A stretch of 64,000 nt of DNA from Nocardia arizonensis (GTDB taxonomy: Bacteria > Actinomycetota > Actinomycetes > Mycobacteriales > Mycobacteriaceae), in assembly GCF_001310275.1 (NCBI RefSeq), contig NZ_LGYZ01000129.1, forward strand, positions 223,063 through 287,062, in the 5' to 3' direction. Below, piece by piece: positions 17,211-25,994 of the stretch. The first letter of the stretch is position 1. The number at the start of each line of letters is the position of its first letter. The notes below the pieces were generated by a model. It worked only from the letters and a program-made list of their open reading frames with translations. It ran no database searches and was not told where the DNA came from. The position numbers were made by a program, and so were the translations under genes.

Positions 17211-17621
17211 ATGAGCGACAATCGACCGCCGCCGGCCGCCGCCCTCGATCTCGCGCCACATCCCGAAGGCGGCTGGTATCGCGAAACCTGGCGCACCACA
17301 ATAACATTCGCACCCGAGGGTTATCCGGGCGAACGAGCCAGCGCCACCGGAATCTACTTCCTGCTCATGCCGGGTGAGCGATCGGCGCCGCACACCGTCG
17401 CCTCCGACGAGGTGTGGCTGTGGCACCGCGGCGGGCCGCTGATCCTCGATATCGGGGGCGAGGAGATCGTGCTCGGCCCCGAGGTGGAGCACGGGCAGGT
17501 CCCGCAGGCGATCGTGCCCGCGGGGACCAGCCAGGCGGCTCGCCCCGCGGGCGACGAATACGTGCTGGTCAGCTGTATTGTTTCGCCGGGATTCGACTTC
17601 GCCGACTTCCACATGGACTGA
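17211..17621 (+). CDS. Cupin, DUF985 family
   Basis: 136 residues from the ATG at 17211; a GTG nine bases upstream is possible. The sequence HPEGGWYRETWR at the N-terminus, TGIYFLLMPGERSAPHTVAS, DEVWLWHRGGPL and VSPGFDFADFHM at the C-terminus are the DUF985/cupin_5 signature. This is a small beta-barrel protein with a likely sugar-binding or metal-binding cavity, function unknown. No clear operon partner: the next gene starts 66 bp later with visibly lower GC. Confidence 0.82.
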   Translation: MSDNRPPPAAALDLAPHPEGGWYRETWRTTITFAPEGYPGERASATGIYFLLMPGERSAPHTVASDEVWLWHRGGPLILDIGGEEIVLGPEVEHGQVPQAIVPAGTSQAARPAGDEYVLVSCIVSPGFDFADFHMD

Positions 17622-17687
17622 CCCAGTCGCATCACCGTGTCGGTGCCTCTGACTACTGTTGGCGTGCAGAGTCGTGCGGGAGGGAGC

Positions 17688-18479
17688 ATGGTGTCCACAG
17701 TCGAACAGGTCTTCATCGCTTGCGAACGAGCACGGAAGGACGGTGACCACATATGGCGCGTAAGCGAATCCGACAAAGAGTTCCATTTTCAGAACTGGGT
17801 GGAGGAGCGCTTGGTCGAATGTGGACTCACCTATGAACTGCCGGGTCGGAACACCTACCCTGACTTCAGACTCGCACACCATCCAGAAGGTTACGAAGTC
17901 AAAGGACTCGCTCATCCCGGCCGTTGGGCCGACTACGATTCGAATTCACAGGTCCCCGCTGGTACACATAACGGCCGTACAGTCTTCTACATATTTGGCC
18001 GCTACCCCAAGGCGAACGGCGACGTAACGTATCCTGTCATCGACCTTGTGATCTGTCACGGAAGTTTCCTCAGCACGAACGACACGTACGTACACAGCAA
18101 CAAATCCTTCCTCGGTTTCGGCTCCTACGGTGATATCCGTGTTCGTGATCGGAAGATGTACGTCGTCCCGACACCGTTCGCACTGGTCGAGGGAACAATC
18201 GGTCTCGGTACGCTCATACTTCCCGCGCGACATCGAGTCAGCTCGCCTGAATTGGTCGCCGTCGGCGGCCTTACCCGAGCCGAGGTCGACAATGTTGTTA
18301 TCTCTTATGAATTCAACCTGATCACCAATAAATTGGTGAAGAAGTACGGACCGAACCCGACCGCAGGTATCCGACACGAGTTCGTCGCGTACCGTGTGCG
18401 GGGACGGGAGAAAGACACGGGCGTCCGTATGTCCACCGAGGATCTCGACTACGCAGAAGAAGCACGGAGTCGCCTGTGA
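17688..18479 (+). CDS. Predicted PD-(D/E)XK restriction endonuclease
   Basis: 263 residues from an ATG preceded by GGAGGG. No family name comes to mind, but there is a textbook nuclease core: WVEERL helix (37-42), then YPDF (Pro58-Asp59) followed eleven residues later by EVK (Glu70-Lys72). The start codon of the downstream DNA methyltransferase overlaps its stop (GTGA), so the two are translationally coupled, the hallmark of a restriction-modification pair. GC content falls visibly here and rare codons such as ATA appear, suggesting horizontal acquisition. The endonuclease role is inferred from motif plus context; a nicking or modification-dependent nuclease is possible. Confidence 0.72.
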   Translation: MVSTVEQVFIACERARKDGDHIWRVSESDKEFHFQNWVEERLVECGLTYELPGRNTYPDFRLAHHPEGYEVKGLAHPGRWADYDSNSQVPAGTHNGRTVFYIFGRYPKANGDVTYPVIDLVICHGSFLSTNDTYVHSNKSFLGFGSYGDIRVRDRKMYVVPTPFALVEGTIGLGTLILPARHRVSSPELVAVGGLTRAEVDNVVISYEFNLITNKLVKKYGPNPTAGIRHEFVAYRVRGREKDTGVRMSTEDLDYAEEARSRL

Positions 18480-20620
18480 CAATCCCTTTGTTCGATTCGG
18501 TCGGATCCTCCCGGGCACCCGCGCTCCCCGCAAGATCCGCGCTGGAAGACGACTTTCCCGCAGCGACACTCTCGAGCGCGGCCGAGAAGGAATCGTGGCG
18601 CAAAGAAGTGCACCGACCCGCAACCAGTACCCACAAGTGGTGGGCGAAGCGGTTGGGGACGGTTTTCCGTGGGGTAATTACCGCGGCAGTATCGTCCGAC
18701 GCAACGGAAGCCATGCGGCGCTACAGCGAGCAAACTGTGCTTGCTGATATGACTGTCCTGGATCCGTTCGCGGGATCAGGGACTATCGCAGTCGAGGCGG
18801 TCAAACTAGGTGCCCGGGCCATCGCCTTCGATATAAATCCCGTGGCCACTCTCGTGCAGCGTCAGGCACTCCAGACCTGGGATACAGAAGCCCTCTCGAC
18901 CGGGTACAAGTTGGTCGAGGCAAGCTGCCGAGACGAGATCGACCGCGTTCACCGGGCCGAGGACGGGCGAACAGTACTATATTATTTCTGGGTAGCGGTG
19001 GCAGAATGCCCGGACTGCGGATGCGCGGTACGACTTTTCGATTCGCCAATATTCTCGAAGCACGCCTACCCGAAGCGGATACCGTCCGCCCAGATAGTTT
19101 GTCCCGACTGTCTCGACATCCAAGAGAGCACCCACGACTTCACCGAGGCCATTTGCCGAAACGGGCACACCATCAGCCCGAACGGCGCGGTGCGCCGAGC
19201 GGAAATGACCTGCCGCCGCGGTCACGTATCGAAGATCGTCGCGGCATTGCGAGGACGTCGACCGGACTATGAGATGTACGCGAAGTTGGTTGTCTCCGAG
19301 ACAGGCCGGAAAACCTACGAACCGATCACCACCTGGGACCGCGAACTCTACAGAGATTGCGAGACTCGACTTTCCACGAGTTCCGACCTCGTCTTGCCCG
19401 CAGGCATACTCGCACCCGGTAACAATACCGACCAAGCGCGACGGTGGGGATTCGTCGAGTGGCGGGATTTCTTCAATGCCCGGCAACTCTATTCCTTGGC
19501 ACTGCTGGCGCGGGCTGTACGTGACCTCGACACCGAACCGGAAACTCGCGAAGCCTTGTGCGCATTATTTTCCGGTACACTCGAGTTCAACAATATGTTC
19601 TGCTCCTTCAAGGGCGAAGGTACCGGTGCCGTACGGCATATGTTCTCCCACCACGTCCTCAAACCGGAACGCACACCATTGGAAGCGCACCCATGGGGGA
19701 CACCACATTCTTCCGGCTCCTTCTCCACGCTGATGAAGAGCAGACTTATCCGCGCACACGACTACAAGCGGATGCCCACCGACCTTGTTCCGATGCGCGG
19801 CGGTGTCGAAAGAGTAAGCGGCATATCGCGACCGCTGGAAACCGCTCTCGCAACGTCATTCGAAGAGTTCCATCGCAACGCCGATATCAAGGCGTATGTC
19901 ACGACGAAAAACTCTGCATTCACCGATATTCCGGACGGGTATGTCGACCTTGTCATCACCGATCCCCCGTATATGGACAACGTTCACTACGCGGAGTTGG
20001 CCGACTTCTTCCATGCTTGGCTGAAGATGATCAGCCCCTACGACGGATATCCGAAATCTGACTCCACACGTTCGGAGGGCGAAGTCCAGCACGCGGACGC
20101 CGCCGAATTCGGACATGCGATCCGACAAGTCTGGACTGAGTGCGGCCGGGTCCTACGGGCAGATGGGCTCCTAGCGTTCACCTTTCATCATGCTCGCGTA
20201 CACGGTTGGGTCGAACTGGTCAGCGCACTGCACGCGGCAGGATTGCGAATTACCTCCGTGCAACCAATCAAAGGGGAGATGACAACCAGCGTAACGAAGG
20301 CGGCTGCCATGGAGCCTTCCAACTTGGACTCTGTCGTGGTGTGCCGCCGACGAGCCGGCGAGCCGGAAATCTTTGATCCCGAGACACTCGTCCGAGCCGC
20401 TTCGTCACGATTATCCGCCCTCGTCGACCAGGGAGTCGCAGTCGGCGCGGGGGATATTCGATCGGTGATTCGAGGCACGGCACTGTCGGCATTCGCCGAG
20501 CACACCGACGACCTGTCGACGGTCATTCCGCAGGTCGAAGGCTACGCCGACGAGGTGATCCGAATCGTGTTGGGCGAGCGCGGCCGGACGACGAGCTCGG
20601 TCCGATCCTCGACCGCGTAG
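18476..20620 (+). CDS. Zinc-ribbon amino-methyltransferase (DPPY type)
   Basis: 714 residues from a GTG overlapping the nuclease stop. The N-terminal HRPATSTHKWWAKRLGTVFR resembles the DUF1156/COG1743 class of adenine-specific methylases. SAM motif I is DPFAGSGT (96-103) and catalytic motif IV is TDPPY (496-499), so the motif order is I then IV with a ~390-residue insert. The insert contains CPDC, CxxGH and CPDCL clusters, a zinc ribbon probably used for target recognition. Predicted product: N6-methyladenine or N4-methylcytosine. It pairs with the upstream nuclease. Visibly lower GC than flanking steroid genes. It ends 4 bp from the convergent small gene after kshA. Confidence 0.82.
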   Translation: MTIPLFDSVGSSRAPALPARSALEDDFPAATLSSAAEKESWRKEVHRPATSTHKWWAKRLGTVFRGVITAAVSSDATEAMRRYSEQTVLADMTVLDPFAGSGTIAVEAVKLGARAIAFDINPVATLVQRQALQTWDTEALSTGYKLVEASCRDEIDRVHRAEDGRTVLYYFWVAVAECPDCGCAVRLFDSPIFSKHAYPKRIPSAQIVCPDCLDIQESTHDFTEAICRNGHTISPNGAVRRAEMTCRRGHVSKIVAALRGRRPDYEMYAKLVVSETGRKTYEPITTWDRELYRDCETRLSTSSDLVLPAGILAPGNNTDQARRWGFVEWRDFFNARQLYSLALLARAVRDLDTEPETREALCALFSGTLEFNNMFCSFKGEGTGAVRHMFSHHVLKPERTPLEAHPWGTPHSSGSFSTLMKSRLIRAHDYKRMPTDLVPMRGGVERVSGISRPLETALATSFEEFHRNADIKAYVTTKNSAFTDIPDGYVDLVITDPPYMDNVHYAELADFFHAWLKMISPYDGYPKSDSTRSEGEVQHADAAEFGHAIRQVWTECGRVLRADGLLAFTFHHARVHGWVELVSALHAAGLRITSVQPIKGEMTTSVTKAAAMEPSNLDSVVVCRRRAGEPEIFDPETLVRAASSRLSALVDQGVAVGAGDIRSVIRGTALSAFAEHTDDLSTVIPQVEGYADEVIRIVLGERGRTTSSVRSSTA

Positions 20621-20624
20621 ATGA

Positions 20625-20957
20625 CTAATCGGCGATCTCGATGACTCCCTCGTCGACCGCCCATTTGATGGTCTTCTCCAACTGCGCGCAGGTGTCGGGG
20701 CGGCCGGGAGCGTTGCCCTTGGCGGCCAGTTCGGCGAAGACGGGGCAGTGGTCGGCCGGATTGCCGGTCCACTGCACCGAGGTCTGATGCGAACTGGCCT
20801 TGCGGACCAGCACCTGTGTGTGGCAGGTCTGGCACCGCAGCGGTGCCAGACCTTCCTCGAGATAGCGCTGTTTGTCGATGACAGTCTGGGCCTGCACCGC
20901 GGCGCGCCTGGCGGGCTGATCGGCGAAGTCGGGTGCCTTGGCCCAGGTCGCGGCCAT
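20625..20957 (-). CDS. Small Cys-rich protein coupled to kshA
   Basis: 110 residues; the ATG overlaps the kshA stop by one base (TGATG). The central part has CQTCHTQV (CxxC) plus further single Cys residues (DHCPVF, DTCAQL), suggesting a metal or Fe-S site. The C-terminal TIKWAVDEGVIEIAD is helical. Family not recognised. Tight coupling behind the Rieske oxygenase subunit KshA suggests a helper role, such as cluster maturation or an electron-transfer accessory. The dedicated reductase KshB is not in this window, but this protein lacks the length and flavin motifs to replace it. Confidence 0.7.
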   Translation of the reverse strand: MAATWAKAPDFADQPARRAAVQAQTVIDKQRYLEEGLAPLRCQTCHTQVLVRKASSHQTSVQWTGNPADHCPVFAELAAKGNAPGRPDTCAQLEKTIKWAVDEGVIEIAD

Positions 20958-22165
20958 CAGACACTCGCCTCCGCTTGATCGGAGTCGGCTTCGTCGGCCT
21001 TGCGCCGCAGATTCTCGGCGACCTCGGCCTCCCACGCCTCGTTGGCCTTGGTGGTGTCCACCTCGAACTCGAAACGCTGGGTCATCTTCTCGGTGACATC
21101 GGCGACGTCGACGTAGAACTGGTCGTACCAGCGGCGCAGCTGGTAGACAGGGCCGTCCTCCTCGCACAGCAGCGGATTCTCGACCTTGGACTTGTGCTTC
21201 CATATCTCGACGTCCTGGAGGAAGCCGACGCTGATGCCCTCGGTCATCTTCGTGGCCAGTTTGTCGGCCATCTCGCCTTCGACGCCCTGCGGCTTCTCCA
21301 GCGTGATGCCCCACTGGAGCACGAAGGAGTCCTGCGTCACCGGGTAGTGGCAGTTGATCAGGACGCTTCTGACCTCGTATCCGCTGTAGATGTTGATCAG
21401 CGGGTTGATCATGTAGGAGGGTCCGAAATAGGACGCCTCCGACTTCAGCAGGGTGTCGCCGCCGTACTTGGACGCCATGCCGATATCGGGCCTGCCCTTG
21501 GTCTCCAGGAACTGGGTGGCGATATGACCTTCGAAGACGTTCTTGAAGTAGGTCGGGAAGGCGAAGTGGATGTAGAAGAAGTGCGCCATGTCGACCACGT
21601 TGTCGATGATCTCGCGGCAGTTGGCGCCTTCGATGAGCATCGAATTCCACGTCCAGTCGGTCCACCCGCTGTCGAGCTGTTCGACCGGGTTTCCCGCCGC
21701 GTCGGTGTATGGGCCGACGATATGCGGGATGGTGACCTCCGGCGGGGGCTCGTTGCCCTCGTGGTCGTGCCAGACGAACAGCTGGCCGTTGCGTTCGAGG
21801 GTGGTCCACTTGCGGGTGCGGGCCAGCGGCGGCACGCGCCGGGCGTACGGGATCGCCGTGCACTTGCCGTTCGTGCCGGACCAGCGCCAGTCGTGGAACG
21901 GGCAGGCGATGTCGCCGCCCTTGACCTCGCCCATGCTCAGGTCGCCGCCCATGTGGCGGCAGTAGGCGTCGAGCACGCGCAACTCGCCGTCGCTGTCGGC
22001 CCAGACGACGAGTTTGGTACCGAAGACGTTCACCGCGTGCGGCTTGCCGTCCCGGAACGTCTTGGCCAGGCCGATGCAATGCCATCCCCGGGCATAGCGG
22101 CTCGGTGTGGAACCGACATCGAGTTCCCTGATCCTCGCACCGCTCCCCGGTGGGGTAACTGCCAT
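20957..22165 (-). CDS. kshA: KshA, 3-ketosteroid 9-alpha-hydroxylase oxygenase subunit
   Basis: 402 residues from the ATG at 22165, which has a strong GGAGGAGG site; longer upstream frames lack homology. The Rieske cluster is Cys69-x-His71 and Cys88-PF-His91, and the mononuclear iron site is DMAHFFYIH (His195, His200). KshA hydroxylates C9 of androstadienedione, which with KstD opens ring B. Divergent from hsaA with KstR operators in the 215-bp gap; the nearer one (22189-22202) is 24 bp upstream of the start. KshB, the reductase partner, is not seen in the window. Confidence 0.95.
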   Translation of the reverse strand: MAVTPPGSGARIRELDVGSTPSRYARGWHCIGLAKTFRDGKPHAVNVFGTKLVVWADSDGELRVLDAYCRHMGGDLSMGEVKGGDIACPFHDWRWSGTNGKCTAIPYARRVPPLARTRKWTTLERNGQLFVWHDHEGNEPPPEVTIPHIVGPYTDAAGNPVEQLDSGWTDWTWNSMLIEGANCREIIDNVVDMAHFFYIHFAFPTYFKNVFEGHIATQFLETKGRPDIGMASKYGGDTLLKSEASYFGPSYMINPLINIYSGYEVRSVLINCHYPVTQDSFVLQWGITLEKPQGVEGEMADKLATKMTEGISVGFLQDVEIWKHKSKVENPLLCEEDGPVYQLRRWYDQFYVDVADVTEKMTQRFEFEVDTTKANEAWEAEVAENLRRKADEADSDQAEASV

Positions 22166-22188
22166 CGCGAATCCTCCTCCTTCTGTAC

Positions 22189-22202
22189 TAGAACACGTTA
22201 CA
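22189..22202. promoter_or_regulatory. KstR operator, kshA side
   Basis: TAGAACACGTTACA matches every fixed position of the KstR consensus TnnAACnnGTTnnA. It lies 24 bp upstream of the kshA ATG. Confidence 0.9.
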
Positions 22203-22291
22203 AAAATGTCGCGTTGGGCGCCAGCGATTCGGGCTACTTCCAGCACCAGCCCTTGATTCCCACTGAATGAACAGCCGTTCTCGACACTGAT

Positions 22292-22305
22292 AGGAACGTG
22301 TTCTA
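22292..22305. promoter_or_regulatory. KstR operator, hsaA side
   Basis: AGGAACGTGTTCTA carries the AACnnGTT core and the terminal A of the KstR consensus, missing only the first T. The wider sequence TAGGAACGTGTTCTAG is nearly palindromic. It lies 76 bp upstream of hsaA. Confidence 0.82.
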
Positions 22306-22380
22306 GTCTCAAGGCACGCGAGTGCTCGAGAGCAAACGAGTACCGGTTACCAATCCGACCAGGCAGGAGCAGGTCCCGAG

Positions 22381-23544
22381 ATGACGCAAGAAGTGACCGA
22401 ACGGGTCGAAGCGCTGTTGCCGATGCTGCGCGAACGGGCGCAGGAGGCCGAGGACCTTCGACGCATCCCCGACGAGACGATCAAGGCCCTCCAGGAGACC
22501 GGCTTCTTCCGCCTGCTCCAGCCAAGGCAGTGGGGCGGACTCGCCGCCGATCCCGTGGTGTTCTACGACACCGTCCGCAAGATCGCGAGCGCCTGCGGGT
22601 CCACCGGCTGGTGCGCGGGCATCCTCGGCGTGCACAACTGGCATCTGGCCCTGTTCTCCCAACAGGCCCAGGAAGAGGTCTGGGGTAACGACACCGAGGT
22701 GCGCATCTCCTCCTCCTACGCCCCGATGGGCGCGGGCACCGTGGTCGAGGGCGGCTACACCGTCAACGGCTCGTGGGCCTGGTCCTCCGGCTCCGACCAC
22801 GCCGACTGGGTCTTCGTCGGCGGACCGGTCATCAAGGACGGCAAGCCGGTCGACTTCGGCAGCTTCCTCATTCCGCGCAGCGAATACCGCATCGATGACG
22901 TGTGGAACGTGGTCGGCCTGCGCGGTACCGGCTCCAACACCGTCGTGGTCGAGAACGTCTTCGTGCCGCGGCACCGCTTCCTCAGCTTCCGCGCCATGAA
23001 CGAACTGAAATCGCCCGGCCTGGAACAGAACACCGATCCGGTCTACAAGATGCCGTGGGGCACGGTGCATCCCACCACGATCTCCGCGCCCATCGTCGGC
23101 ATGGCGTACGGCGCCTACGCCGCCCATGTCGAACACCAGGGCAAGCGCGTGCGCGCGGCATACGCGGGCGAGAAGGCCAAGGAGGACCCCTTCACCAAGG
23201 TCCGCGTCGCCGAGGCCGCCAGCGATATCGACGCCGCCTGGCGTCAGCTGTCGGGCAATGTGGCCGACGAATACGCCCTGCTGCTCGCGGGCAAGGAGAT
23301 TCCCTTCGACCTGCGCGTGCGGGCCCGTCGCGACCAGGTCCGCGCGACCGGGCGCGCCATCGCCTCCATCGACAAGCTGTTCGAAGCCTCCGGCGCGACT
23401 GCCCTGGCCAACGGCACGCCGCTGCAACGCTTCTGGCGTGACGCGCATGCGGGCCGGGTGCACGCCTCCAACGATCCCGAGCGCGCCTACGTCATGTTCG
23501 GCACGCACGAATTCGGCCTGCCTGTCACCGACGGCATGGTGTAG
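22381..23544 (+). CDS. hsaA: HsaA, 3-HSA hydroxylase oxygenase component
   Basis: 387 residues. Flavin-dependent monooxygenase of the acyl-CoA-dehydrogenase fold (group D): GSTGWCAGILGVHNWHLALF, YTVNGSWAWSSGSDHADWVF, VGLRGTGSNTVVVE, and a C-terminal NDPERAYVMFGTHEFGLP. HsaA uses reduced flavin from HsaB to hydroxylate 3-HSA to the catechol 3,4-DHSA. It is first of hsaA-hsaD-hsaC-hsaB, an order also found in rhodococci and the reverse of a simple pathway order. Controlled by the KstR site upstream. Confidence 0.95.
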   Translation: MTQEVTERVEALLPMLRERAQEAEDLRRIPDETIKALQETGFFRLLQPRQWGGLAADPVVFYDTVRKIASACGSTGWCAGILGVHNWHLALFSQQAQEEVWGNDTEVRISSSYAPMGAGTVVEGGYTVNGSWAWSSGSDHADWVFVGGPVIKDGKPVDFGSFLIPRSEYRIDDVWNVVGLRGTGSNTVVVENVFVPRHRFLSFRAMNELKSPGLEQNTDPVYKMPWGTVHPTTISAPIVGMAYGAYAAHVEHQGKRVRAAYAGEKAKEDPFTKVRVAEAASDIDAAWRQLSGNVADEYALLLAGKEIPFDLRVRARRDQVRATGRAIASIDKLFEASGATALANGTPLQRFWRDAHAGRVHASNDPERAYVMFGTHEFGLPVTDGMV

Positions 23545-23555
23545 GAGGACATTCC

Positions 23556-24434
23556 GTGACCTCGACGGTGGAACTCACCTACGAATCCACATCCCGGTAC
23601 GCCCAGGTGCGTACGGATCTGAAACTGCACTACCACGAGGCGGGGGTCGGCAACGGGCCGACGATCGTGCTGCTGCACGGCGGCGGGCCCGGTGCGTCGT
23701 CCTGGTCCAACTTCGCCCGCAATATCCCGGTGCTGGCGCGGAACTTCCACGTACTCGCGGTGGACCAGCCCGGCTTCGGCCGTTCGGACAAGCCCGTCGA
23801 CCACCCGCAGTACTTCGTGCACAGCTCGACGGCACTGAAGGATCTGCTCGACCACCTCGGGATCACCGAACGCGTGCATCTGCTGGGCAATTCGCTCGGC
23901 GGCGGCACCGCGGTGCGCTTCGCGCTCGACAACCCCGACCGCGCGGGCAAGCTCGTGCTCATGGGTCCGGGCGGTTTGAGCGTCAACGTCTTCGCGCCCG
24001 ACCCGACCGAGGGCGTGAAGAACCTCAGCAAGTTCAATGTCGAACCGACGCGGGCCAATCTCGAGGCGTTCCTGCGGATCATGGTCTTCGACCAGTCGCT
24101 GATCACCGAGGAACTCATCGAGGAACGCTTCGCCTCGGCCAGCGAACCGGAATCGCTGGCGGCGACGAGGGCGATGGGCAAATCGTTCGCGAGCGCCGAC
24201 TTCGAGAAGGGCATGCTCTGGCGCGAGGCGTACAAACTGCGCCAGCCGGTGCTGCTGATCTGGGGTCGCGAGGACCGGGTCAATCCGATCGACGGCGCCA
24301 TCGTCGCCACCAAGATGATCCCGCGCGTGCAACTGCACGTCTTCGGTGGCTGCGGACACTGGGCGCAACTCGAGAAGTTCGACGAGTTCAACAGGCTGGC
24401 GGCCGACTTCCTGGCCGGTCGTAAGGAGGGATGA
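23556..24434 (+). CDS. hsaD: HsaD, meta-cleavage product hydrolase
   Basis: 292-residue alpha/beta hydrolase from a GTG with GGAGGA upstream. The nucleophile elbow is GNSLGGG with Ser113. The acid is in WGREDRVNP and the catalytic His in GGCGHWAQ near the C-terminus; the oxyanion region is HGGGPGASSW. HsaD cleaves the C-C bond of 4,9-DSHA, giving HIP and 2-hydroxyhexa-2,4-dienoate, the latter passed to HsaEFG. The stop overlaps the hsaC start. Confidence 0.95.
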   Translation: MTSTVELTYESTSRYAQVRTDLKLHYHEAGVGNGPTIVLLHGGGPGASSWSNFARNIPVLARNFHVLAVDQPGFGRSDKPVDHPQYFVHSSTALKDLLDHLGITERVHLLGNSLGGGTAVRFALDNPDRAGKLVLMGPGGLSVNVFAPDPTEGVKNLSKFNVEPTRANLEAFLRIMVFDQSLITEELIEERFASASEPESLAATRAMGKSFASADFEKGMLWREAYKLRQPVLLIWGREDRVNPIDGAIVATKMIPRVQLHVFGGCGHWAQLEKFDEFNRLAADFLAGRKEG

Positions 24435-25339
24435 TGGGCATTCGGTCACTGGGGTATTTGCGCATCCAGGCCACCGATATGGCGGCTTGGCGTGAATACG
24501 GCCTCAAGGTACTCGGCATGGTCGAGGGCAAGGGCACCGATCCCGACGCGCTCTACCTGCGTATGGACGAATTCCCCGCCCGCCTGGTCATCGTGCCGGG
24601 CGATGCGGACCGACTGCTGGTTTCCGGCTGGGAGACCGCCGACGCCGGTGAACTCCAGGATGTGCGTGACCGGCTGGACGCCGCGGGCGTGCCCTTCAAG
24701 GAGGGCACCAAGGCCGAGTTGCTCGACCGGCGGGTGGACGGGCTGATCCGCTTCGAGGACCCGTCGGGCAATATCCTCGAGGCGTTCCACGGCGTCGCGC
24801 TGGAATCGCGGCGGCTGGTCACTCCCTACGGGCACCGTTTCGTCACCGAGGAGCAGGGCCTGGGTCACGTGGTGCTGAGCACCACCGACGACGCCGCGGC
24901 ACTCACCTTCTACCGCGACGTGCTCGGCTTCCGGCTGCGTGACTCCATGCGGATGCCGCCGCAGATGGTCGGGCGGCCCGCCGACGGTGAACCGGCGTGG
25001 CTGCGGTTCTTCGGCTGCAACCCGCGCCATCACTCGCTGGCCTTCCTGCCGCTGCCGACGCCGAGCGGCATCGTGCACCTCATGCTCGAGGTCGAGAAGT
25101 CCGACGACGTCGGACTCGCGCTCGATCGCGCGCTGCGCAAGAAGGTGCCGATGTCGGCGACGCTCGGCAGGCACGTCAACGACAAGATGCTGTCGTTCTA
25201 CATGAAGACGCCCGGCGGTTTCGACGTCGAATACGGTTGCGAGGGACTCGAAGTCGAGGACGAATCGTGGATCGCCCGGGAATCGACCGCCGTGAGCCTG
25301 TGGGGTCACGATTTCACGGTGGGTCAGCGACCGCAATGA
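24434..25339 (+). CDS. hsaC: HsaC, extradiol ring-cleavage dioxygenase
   Basis: 301 residues from the second of two tandem ATGs. The ATG at 24434 is better spaced from AAGGAGGG and matches the orthologue start (M-x-IRSLGYLRI). Two vicinal-oxygen-chelate modules are visible; iron ligands lie in GLGHVVLS, NPRHHSLAF and the C-terminal FDVEYG. HsaC is the Fe(II) dioxygenase that opens ring A of 3,4-DHSA by meta-cleavage. Coupled to both neighbours: TGATG with hsaD, ATGA with hsaB. Confidence 0.95.
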   Translation: MGIRSLGYLRIQATDMAAWREYGLKVLGMVEGKGTDPDALYLRMDEFPARLVIVPGDADRLLVSGWETADAGELQDVRDRLDAAGVPFKEGTKAELLDRRVDGLIRFEDPSGNILEAFHGVALESRRLVTPYGHRFVTEEQGLGHVVLSTTDDAAALTFYRDVLGFRLRDSMRMPPQMVGRPADGEPAWLRFFGCNPRHHSLAFLPLPTPSGIVHLMLEVEKSDDVGLALDRALRKKVPMSATLGRHVNDKMLSFYMKTPGGFDVEYGCEGLEVEDESWIARESTAVSLWGHDFTVGQRPQ

Positions 25340-25926
25340 CGGACGGGGTCGGCGAATCCGCGACGGAACCGGAGATCGATCCGCGCCGGTTCCGTAATGT
25401 GCTGGGGCAGTTCTGCACCGGTATCACGGTGATCACCAGCTTCGACAGCGACGCGGCCCCCGTCGGCTTCGCCTGTCAGTCCTTCGCGGCGCTGTCGCTT
25501 GAGCCGCCGCTGGTGCTGTTCTGCCCCACCAAGACCTCACGATCCTGGGCGGCCATCGAGGCGCGCGGACGTTTCGCCGTGAACGTGCTCGCCGAACAGC
25601 AGCAGCCCACCTGTGCCCGCTTCGGCTCCCGCGAACCCGACAAGTTCGCCGGAATCGACTGGCACACCTCAGAGCTGGAGCTCCCGCTCCTGGACGACGC
25701 GCTCGCCACGATCCAGTGCACGGTGGATCGCGTCGTCGACGGCGGCGATCACCACATCGTGATCGGCCGCGTGCAGGCCCTGTCGGAGTCCACAGACTCC
25801 GGCAGGCCCCTGTTGTTCTACCGAGGTCAGTACACCGCCATCGAACCGGAGAAGACCACCCCGGCACCCTGGCGAGCCGACCTCGACCATTTCCTCACCA
25901 CCACAACCCTCGACACCTGGTTGTGA
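25336..25926 (+). CDS. hsaB: HsaB, flavin reductase component of 3-HSA hydroxylase
   Basis: 196 residues; the ATG overlaps the hsaC stop. Flavin-reductase-like FMN-binding split barrel: FCTGITVITSFD, FACQSFAALSLEPPLVLFCP, RFAVNVLAEQQ, GDHHIVIGRV. It supplies reduced flavin to HsaA. It is the last gene of the hsaADCB operon; a perfect 14-bp hairpin begins 10 bp after the stop. Confidence 0.93.
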   Translation: MTDGVGESATEPEIDPRRFRNVLGQFCTGITVITSFDSDAAPVGFACQSFAALSLEPPLVLFCPTKTSRSWAAIEARGRFAVNVLAEQQQPTCARFGSREPDKFAGIDWHTSELELPLLDDALATIQCTVDRVVDGGDHHIVIGRVQALSESTDSGRPLLFYRGQYTAIEPEKTTPAPWRADLDHFLTTTTLDTWL

Positions 25927-25936
25927 TCCGAAATCC

Positions 25937-25972
25937 CGAAAGAGCCGCCCTGTCAACGGGGCGGCTCTTTCG
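25937..25972. terminator. Strong hairpin terminator after hsaADCB
   Basis: Perfect 14-bp stem (CGAAAGAGCCGCCC, 25937-25950, with its complement at 25959-25972) and an 8-nt loop. The GGCTCTTTCGTC 3' arm gives a T-rich tract. Placed between convergent operons, it can serve both strands. Confidence 0.9.
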
Positions 25973-25994
25973 TCATAGGCCAGCGGCCGCGAAG

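Noticed and set aside
20933..22270. Long open frame antisense to kshA (+ strand)
   Set aside because: Mirror frame of a certain gene; composition dominated by Asp/Val/Gly/Leu/His patterns produced by reading GC-rich codons backwards, with no domain motif.
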